A stretch of 48,017 nucleotides of DNA. Source: Citrobacter sp. Res13-Sevr-PEB04-36. Lineage in GTDB: Bacteria > Pseudomonadota > Gammaproteobacteria > Enterobacterales > Enterobacteriaceae. The notes under the pieces were generated by a model, which was not told where the DNA came from, searched no databases, and worked only from the letters and a program-made list of their open reading frames with translations. Where the stretch lies: the NCBI RefSeq assembly GCF_015672735.1, contig NZ_JADABY010000067.1, positions 1-48,017 of the forward strand, given 5' to 3'. Made by a program: the position numbers and the translations under genes. This document shows positions 43,186-48,017 of the stretch, piece after piece (the stretch's first letter is position 1; each line of letters starts with the position of its first letter).

Positions 43186-44346
43186 ATGAACACAGCGCTA
43201 AAGGGACGCTGGGCGATTGCAACACTGTTCTGTATCAATGGATTCGTGACAGGCGGTTGGGCGGTGCAAATTGCCCAGCTTGTTTCACGTTTCCACATCA
43301 CGGATAAAGTGATAGGCCATTTGATTCTCATCTTCGGGCTTGGCGCATTATTCATGATGCCGCTGTCAGGTATGGCAATGGAAAAATATGGTTCACGGCG
43401 TATCGTGCGTATTTTTTCCATTGCTGCATCAATGGCCCTCATTCCTCTCGGCGTAGCCTCCAATCTTTTCCTACTCACACCCGCATTATTTTTTCTTGGG
43501 GCCATGATCGGGGCGATGAATGTTGCGATGAACTCGAATGCGGTGGCAGTAGAAAAGGCCTTATCTCGTGCTGTACTCTCTTCATGTCACTGTTTCTGGA
43601 GCATTGGTCTTTTCATTTCTGGTCTGATTGGTGGATATCTGGTTAAACAATTTGGTTTTCTTGTACATGTATATTTAATTAGTGTTATGTCCTTAGTGAT
43701 AACATCATCAGTATATCCATACATAATTAAAGACAGCGAAAATAAAATAGAGCGAACAATTAGTAAGAAACACCCGCCTCGCTCATGCACCATTTATTTA
43801 ATTGGTGTTATAGCACTGCTCGCAATGATCCCTGAATGTGCGGTCGTTGACTGGTCGTCAAGCTACTTACTGAAGAACCTCAATGCAACAACTGCAACGG
43901 CGAGTCTGGCATTTGCGTGCTTCGCAGGGACTATGGCCATTTTTCGCTTTACAGGGGATGCCATCCGTAATCGCTTCGGTGCAGTAATTGTTCTGCGCTT
44001 ATCCAGCCTGCTAGCAGCGACTGGCCTTCTTGCGGCTGCAATGGCCAACCACCCCTGGCAGGCTATTGTCGCTTTCACGATTACCGGGATAGGTATCGCC
44101 AACCTGGTCCCTGTCGCATTTTCTGCTGCTGGAAACCAACCCAAAATATCCACCAACACGGGGATGAGTATCGTAACAACAATCGGATACCTTGGCACAC
44201 TTTTGGCACCAGCACCTGTGGGTTATATCGCTGAAATGACAAGTTTTCCTGTTGTGTACACAGGAATGGCGGTCATGCTGGTGATGATTTTTGCATTTGC
44301 GCCCGTCGTTCGGGAAAGTCAATTACCCGCGCAATATCCGGATTAA
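43186..44346 (+). CDS. MFS transporter (YbjJ-like)
   Basis: 386 residues with about twelve hydrophobic helices and the MFS signature between helices 2 and 3 (GMAMEKYGSRRIVRIFS). GAMNVAMNSNAVAVEKALSR (near 107-126) and C-terminal GIGIANLVPVAFSAAGNQP recall the E. coli YbjJ/FucP-like group, whose ybjJ gene also neighbours a HAD phosphatase (ybjI). SD AAAGG at 43174-43178. As the last gene of the operon it is a candidate exporter or importer for the pathway compound; direction and substrate cannot be told from the sequence. Confidence 0.86.
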   Translation: MNTALKGRWAIATLFCINGFVTGGWAVQIAQLVSRFHITDKVIGHLILIFGLGALFMMPLSGMAMEKYGSRRIVRIFSIAASMALIPLGVASNLFLLTPALFFLGAMIGAMNVAMNSNAVAVEKALSRAVLSSCHCFWSIGLFISGLIGGYLVKQFGFLVHVYLISVMSLVITSSVYPYIIKDSENKIERTISKKHPPRSCTIYLIGVIALLAMIPECAVVDWSSSYLLKNLNATTATASLAFACFAGTMAIFRFTGDAIRNRFGAVIVLRLSSLLAATGLLAAAMANHPWQAIVAFTITGIGIANLVPVAFSAAGNQPKISTNTGMSIVTTIGYLGTLLAPAPVGYIAEMTSFPVVYTGMAVMLVMIFAFAPVVRESQLPAQYPD

Positions 44347-44410
44347 CTGTGAAAAAAGTCAGTTTCAGACATTCGCACAAGGTGCGATGAAGGAGGGAAT
44401 CAAAAGCATG

Positions 44411-44446
44411 AAAACAAAAAGCCCGCTTAAGTTTCCTTAAGCGGGC
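44411..44446 (-). terminator. Terminator of the minus-strand tRNA-Asn
   Basis: Perfect 10-bp stem GCCCGCTTAA (44421-44430) / TTAAGCGGGC (44437-44446) followed on the minus strand by TTTTTGTTTT. It can also stop plus-strand transcription from the MFS operon. Confidence 0.9.
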
Positions 44447-44456
44447 TTCTTAAATT

Positions 44457-44532
44457 TGGCTCCTCTGACTGGACTCGAACCAGTGACATACGGATTAACA
44501 GTCCGCCGTTCTACCGACTGAACTACAGAGGA
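44457..44532 (-). tRNA. asnW: tRNA-Asn (GTT)
   Basis: 76 nt including an encoded CCA. Cloverleaf visible: acceptor TCCTCTG/CAGAGGA, D loop TTCAGTCGGTAGAAC, anticodon arm CGGACTGTTAATCCG with anticodon GTT, T arm CTGGTTCGAGTCCAG. Identical to the copy at 46280-46355. The arrangement tRNA(minus)-yeeO(minus)-tRNA(plus) equals asnW-yeeO-asnU of E. coli, which supports the symbol. Confidence 0.97.
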
Positions 44533-44631
44533 ATCGTGTGAACGGGGCGAATATTAGCGATGCCCGTCCACGTTGTCAAAGCCTGAATGGATAAATACGA
44601 TCGTTTGCCGAATTTTTCCTCATTTCGGCGT

Positions 44632-46275
44632 TTATTCAGACGCAATGGGTTGTTTTATACACTTTTCTCGCTTCGATCGTGGATATTTCCATAACCATCG
44701 CCCAGTGACCATGCGCCAGTAAAACAGCGCAGCGCGTACTGCCCAGTCGAAGAACATCCCCATCCAGACGCCGACAACACCCCAACCTAAGACGATTCCG
44801 AGGGTGTAACCTGCCACCACACGACAGCCCCACATTCCCAGCATGGAAACCCACATCGCAAAACGGGCATCACGTGCCCCTTTAAACCCGGACGGAAGAA
44901 CCCAGGATGCAGCCCATATCGGCATAAACGCCGCGTTGAGCCAAATCAGAATGACTATGACCTCTTTTACATCCTGATCGTGGGTATAGAACGAGGCCAT
45001 TAATCCGGCAAAGGGCGCGGTTAGCCAAGCAATGGCGGTCAAACCAATCGTGGAAAGCCAGAATACGTGCCGCAACTGAATTTCTGCCTGGGCAATTTGT
45101 CCATTTCCCAGACGCCGACCGGTAATAATAGTGGAGGCAGATCCCAGAGCGTTACCAGGCAGATTAATCAGCGCCGCAATAGAGAAAGCGATGAAGTTAC
45201 CTGCAATAACACTGGTCCCCATCCCGGAGACGAACATCTGCGTAAGCAGCTTACCGCCGTTAAACAGTACCGATTCGATACTCGCAGGAATGCCGATTCC
45301 CATCACCTCCCAGATAATTGGGAAATTCAACGGCTTAAAATAACTCTTCAGGGGAATACGCAGCGCAGGGTTAAAACCAATCATCAATACCCAGATAATG
45401 GCGACGGCACCGATATAACGAGAAATAGTCAGCCCCAGCCCAGCGCCTTCAAACCCCAGTCCTTGCCAGGAAAAAATGCCGTAGATAAGAATGCTACTGA
45501 TGATGATGTTCAGTATGTTCATACCGCCGTTAATCAGCAGCGGTATCTTGGTGTTTCCGGCACCGCGTAGCGCTCCACTGCCAATCAATGCAATGGCTGC
45601 CGCAGGATAACTGAGCACCGTCAGTTCCAGATACGTTAGCGCCAACGCTTTGACCTCAGGTGTCGCTTCTCCGGCAACGACATTAATAATCTGTTCACCA
45701 AAATAGTGAATGACTGCGGCCAGCACGACGGCAAAAATTGTCATAATCACCAGCGACTGTCTGGCCGCTGCTCGGGCTCGGCGACGGTCACGCTTCCCCA
45801 GACTAAAGGCTACTACTACCGTGGTACCCAGATCGATAGCGGCAAAAAATGCCATGATGACCATATTGAAACTGTCAGCGAGACCAACACCTGCCATAGC
45901 TTCTTTGCCCAGCCAGCTAACCAGGAAGGTACTCAGTACCCCCATTAAGAGTACACAGGTATTTTCCAGAAAAATGGGCACGGCAAGCGGGGTGATTTCG
46001 CGCCAGAAAAGAACTTTATAGCTCTTGCGTTTGGCGTACCAGGGCGTGCGGGAAACGACCTGGTGTAAGGCAGCGGAGACGTTCAAAGTGGACCTTAATG
46101 AAGAAAGTTGAAACCTCATTTCAAATGATGAGGGAGAATCAAAAAAGCTGCAAAGTTTTTTCCATATAAAATGTCTGTAAATGCAACAAAGTGCCGAGAG
46201 AAACACCAATTGATACGTATTGGGGGAAATGGGATTTGACAAAAAATTTTTCGCCGCTAAGATAAGCCTCCACAC
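44632..46275 (-). CDS. yeeO: MATE-family flavin exporter YeeO
   Basis: Inner-membrane MATE (MOP superfamily) transporter; E. coli YeeO exports FMN and FAD dipeptide-like flavins. 547 residues, the E. coli length, from a GTG at 46275 that lies only 4 bp from the divergent tRNA-Asn. The N-terminal 50 or so residues (MWRLILAAKNFLSNPIS...) are poorly conserved; the ATG at 46119 (MRFQLSSLRSTL) would give 495 residues and is a reasonable alternative start. Twelve membrane segments follow from about residue 95 (ITPLAVPIFLENTCVLLMG). GSGALRGAGNTKIPLLINGG and GNALGSASTIITGRRLGNGQ are MATE family motifs. Confidence 0.92.
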   Translation of the reverse strand: MWRLILAAKNFLSNPISPNTYQLVFLSALCCIYRHFIWKKLCSFFDSPSSFEMRFQLSSLRSTLNVSAALHQVVSRTPWYAKRKSYKVLFWREITPLAVPIFLENTCVLLMGVLSTFLVSWLGKEAMAGVGLADSFNMVIMAFFAAIDLGTTVVVAFSLGKRDRRRARAAARQSLVIMTIFAVVLAAVIHYFGEQIINVVAGEATPEVKALALTYLELTVLSYPAAAIALIGSGALRGAGNTKIPLLINGGMNILNIIISSILIYGIFSWQGLGFEGAGLGLTISRYIGAVAIIWVLMIGFNPALRIPLKSYFKPLNFPIIWEVMGIGIPASIESVLFNGGKLLTQMFVSGMGTSVIAGNFIAFSIAALINLPGNALGSASTIITGRRLGNGQIAQAEIQLRHVFWLSTIGLTAIAWLTAPFAGLMASFYTHDQDVKEVIVILIWLNAAFMPIWAASWVLPSGFKGARDARFAMWVSMLGMWGCRVVAGYTLGIVLGWGVVGVWMGMFFDWAVRAALFYWRMVTGRWLWKYPRSKREKCIKQPIASE

Positions 46276-46279
46276 CGAT

Positions 46280-46355
46280 TCCTCTGTAGTTCAGTCGGTA
46301 GAACGGCGGACTGTTAATCCGTATGTCACTGGTTCGAGTCCAGTCAGAGGAGCCA
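46280..46355 (+). tRNA. asnU: tRNA-Asn (GTT)
   Basis: 76 nt with encoded CCA; same sequence as the minus-strand copy, anticodon GTT at 46313-46315. The 3' end CCAGTCAGAGGAGCCA is the attachment core used by asn-tRNA islands such as the Yersinia high-pathogenicity island. The DNA after it is AT-rich and accessory in look. Confidence 0.97.
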
Positions 46356-46365
46356 AATTTAAGAA

Positions 46366-46400
46366 GCCCGCTTAAGGAAACTTAAGTGGGCTTTTTGTTT
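46366..46400 (+). terminator. Terminator of the plus-strand tRNA-Asn
   Basis: Stem GCCCGCTTAA (46366-46375) / TTAAGTGGGC (46382-46391), with one G-T pair, followed by TTTTTGTTTT. Confidence 0.9.
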
Positions 46401-46403
46401 TCA

Positions 46404-46997
46404 GACTTACTTACGAATACTTATATGGCCAGATTTCAATAAGTTAGTGTGACAAACTTTCCCGACTCCCATGGTTTATAGCTGCCTGCCAATCCAGGTG
46501 GGTTCACTCCTTCGGTATCTCAAATATCGCTCAATCAAAAAGAATCCAGAATTGCGTTAGACGAGTATCCGTATCCATCTGGCCGCAGACAGTGCAACGC
46601 ACGAGATTATCTGTGTTGATATGTCGCTCAGGCGTGCGACGGCGCGATGAAAACCCGCAGGTACTGCAAAATCGTCACGGGTCATAGCGTTACGGTTACA
46701 GCATAATTCCCTTCTGAAACCCGGTAGTCGTTTTGCTATTGGATTACGCCCTCTCCCGCTAGCCCCATTATGCATTCCACTAATAAATAGAATTATCAAC
46801 ACCAATAACACATAGCTATCATTATTCATAAATCGATCGACAAAAGCTATTAATTACATTCCGTGTGATATTCATCACAAAATGGGAGCACTCAACGTTT
46901 ATTATTTACTACATAGCAAAAGCAATAGTTCTGTTACGAAAAAATAATCTCATCATGCGGTAATTTTTTACTTATACAACCTTTGGAGGTAATTGTT
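46404..46997. other. AT-rich intergenic stretch without a convincing gene
   Basis: About 590 bp between the tRNA-Asn terminator and the holin-like gene. A 90-codon minus-strand frame (46557-46829) is open, with a hydrophobic start (MNNDSYVLLVLIILFISGM) that joins a basic, non-membrane tail. In another minus-strand frame the same DNA encodes a CTVCGQMDTDTRL segment with a C-x2-C pair, so it may be a frameshifted remnant of a small zinc-finger protein. No intact gene, integrase or RNA is recognisable. The last 100 bp are very AT-rich and probably hold the holin promoter. Confidence 0.4.
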
Positions 46998-47309
46998 TTG
47001 CCATGGAAAGACCCATCATCAAATGCATTTTTTAGTTGGATTTACATAATATTATTCGGCGCGTGGGGAGGCCTTGTTAGATATCTCCTTGACGTAAAGT
47101 CTGGCCAATCGGGAAGGAGTTTATTTTCGGCATTAACACAAATAGTTGTTTCAGGATTTACCGGCGTACTTTCTGGATTGATGTCACAAAGTCTTGGAAC
47201 CGTATTTCATACTTCGCTTGCAGTCAGCGGTATATCAGGTGCAATGGGTGTTGTTGCCCTTAATTATTACTGGAAAAAAATATCTGGAGATAATGATGAT
47301 AAATCATGA
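46998..47309 (+). CDS. Phage-type holin
   Basis: 103 residues from TTG 46998, which has SD GGAGGT (46985-46990) seven bases upstream; the nearby ATG at 47003 is out of frame. Three hydrophobic segments (FFSWIYIILFGAWGGLVRYL; ALTQIVVSGFTGVLSGLM; SLAVSGISGAMGVVALNYYW) and a short charged C-terminus (KKISGDNDDKS) are typical of holins, which permeabilise the inner membrane to release an endolysin. The 3' end overlaps the M15 peptidase gene by 14 bp. No phage structural gene is seen in the window. The family (LydA-like or other) is uncertain. Confidence 0.78.
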   Translation: MPWKDPSSNAFFSWIYIILFGAWGGLVRYLLDVKSGQSGRSLFSALTQIVVSGFTGVLSGLMSQSLGTVFHTSLAVSGISGAMGVVALNYYWKKISGDNDDKS

Positions 47310-47685
47310 ATTTAGTAAAACTACTGAAAATAATCTTAAAGACGTACATAAGGACCTTTCTGCTGTGATGAGGAAGGCATTGAAATTATCACCTATTGAT
47401 TTCGGTATTTCAGAAGGGTTAAGAAACCAAAAACGGCAGCTTGAGCTATTGGCATCAGGAAAATCATTAATATCAAAAAGCAGGCATTTAACGGGGCACG
47501 CCGTCGATGTATTCGCCGTTATCAATGGTACAGCATCATGGGAGTTTAAACATTATCAGACCATTGCAACGGCTGTGTTTCAGGCAGCCAAGGAGTTGGA
47601 TGTTGATGTCGAATGGGGTGGAAATTGGACTGAGATAAAGGATGGCGTTCATTTCCAACTCTCACGAAAGATGTACCCTGAATAG
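47296..47685 (+). CDS. M15-family L-Ala-D-Glu endopeptidase (endolysin-like)
   Basis: 129 residues from ATG 47296 (an ATG three bases earlier is closer to the SD GGAG). The zinc-peptidase motif SRHLTGHAVDVF gives ligands H64 and D71; VEWGGNW provides catalytic E106 and DGVHFQL ligand H119, all of family M15 (VanY/Ply-type). It has no signal peptide, so it needs the upstream holin to reach the murein. Such holin-M15 pairs occur in phage lysis cassettes and in the Serratia ChiWXYZ-type secretion clusters and Yersinia/Photorhabdus Tc toxin loci. Spanin genes would be expected next; none is obvious in the following 240 bp. Confidence 0.86.
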   Translation: MINHEFSKTTENNLKDVHKDLSAVMRKALKLSPIDFGISEGLRNQKRQLELLASGKSLISKSRHLTGHAVDVFAVINGTASWEFKHYQTIATAVFQAAKELDVDVEWGGNWTEIKDGVHFQLSRKMYPE

Positions 47686-47925
47686 TATCTAGTATATTTA
47701 GCAGATCTATTCTCGTAGAGAATACGCTACACCAGCATTTGCAGGATGATTAACCACATCCCTGTTTACTCAGCGTAGTTTATAAGAGGAGGAGCATTAA
47801 TACAAATCTGTTTTTAATTATCACAGTACTAATTTATATGTTCGCTATTTCTATTGGCGACAACGTATGATCCTGACCAAAAAACGTATCTATATCTCAT
47901 TGAATGAACCAAAAGGAATACAATC

Positions 47926-48017
47926 ATGACAATTACTTATGTTAAAACTGAACTTGCACCGGCCGATAATCAGCTTGCTGCATATATTTATTTTACTTCA
48001 GATACGCCTGTAAGCTA
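47926..48017 (+). CDS. Start of an unrecognised gene, cut by the window end
   Basis: ATG 47926 with SD AAGGA (47913-47917) opens a frame of at least 30 codons to the window edge: MTITYVKTELAPADNQLAAY then IYFTSDTPVS. The coding look (good SD, balanced residues) is convincing, but I do not recognise the family. It has no signal peptide. As the first gene after a holin-endopeptidase pair it could be a spanin-unrelated cargo protein or a phage gene. Confidence 0.55.
   Translation, partial: MTITYVKTELAPADNQLAAYIYFTSDTPVS

Larger units (their letters stand above)
44409..44535 (-). repeat. Left copy of 127-bp inverted repeat (tRNA-Asn unit)
   Basis: This segment is nearly identical to the reverse complement of 46277-46403. 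It includes a whole tRNA-Asn and its terminator hairpin; one clear difference is C versus T in the terminator stem. The pair encloses yeeO. Confidence 0.9.
46277..46403 (+). repeat. Right copy of 127-bp inverted repeat (tRNA-Asn unit)
   Basis: Inverted partner of 44409-44535, comprising tRNA-Asn plus terminator. Homologous recombination between the two would invert the yeeO segment without breaking either tRNA. Confidence 0.9.

Overview
The window is chromosomal DNA from an enterobacterium close to Citrobacter, Salmonella and Escherichia. About three quarters of it (roughly 1-37,400) keeps the gene order that E. coli shows between icd and fhuE, at the protein similarity expected of a sister genus. 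REP/BIME and ERIC repeats, PhoP, FNR and CRP boxes and an asnW-yeeO-asnU cluster all point to Enterobacteriaceae, with Citrobacter the most likely genus. The genus call rests on recalled protein similarity, not on a search.

Layout. 1-5,418: icd (minus), then rluE, a periplasmic protein of unknown function not found here in E. coli, nudJ, mnmA and hflD. 5,422-10,311: purB, the phoPQ two-component system with its PhoP box, and the ribosomal oxygenase roxA. 10,412-15,890: pepT, divergent from the spermidine/putrescine transporter potABCD, with an ERIC element lying between potC and potD. 16,024-21,455: a small membrane methyltransferase where E. coli has other genes, then a minus-strand run lolC-lolD-lolE-nagK-cobB (lipoprotein export, GlcNAc kinase, sirtuin). 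21,717-27,459: ycfT, mfd and the L,D-transpeptidase ldtC. 27,546-30,794: bhsA and its regulator comR around a CRP site and a 16-bp palindrome, then ycfJ and ndh. 31,033-34,828: minus-strand operon hinT-ycfL-lpoB-thiK-nagZ-ycfP. 35,179-37,368: fhuE.

After fhuE the backbone order breaks, since E. coli has ptsG here. An AT-richer accessory segment (37,439-44,346) carries a LysR regulator divergent from a tightly coupled five-gene operon: an isochorismatase-fold cysteine hydrolase, a HypE homologue, a full-length HypF homologue, a HAD phosphatase and an MFS transporter. No hydrogenase structural gene and no hypA, B, C or D is present. HypF and HypE together turn carbamoyl phosphate into a protein-bound thiocyanate. 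All recognisable catalytic and zinc residues of both are intact, so this looks like a cyano- or carbamoyl-group donor module used for something other than NiFe-hydrogenase assembly, perhaps making and exporting a small molecule. This is the most interesting item in the window.

Next come two tRNA-Asn genes in inverted orientation flanking yeeO, with 127-bp near-identical inverted repeats. Beyond the second tRNA, a common island integration site, there is AT-rich DNA with a holin-like gene overlapping an M15 L-Ala-D-Glu endopeptidase gene, followed by the start of an unrecognised gene cut by the window end. This could be the lysis part of a prophage or a type-10-like (holin/endopeptidase) secretion cassette.
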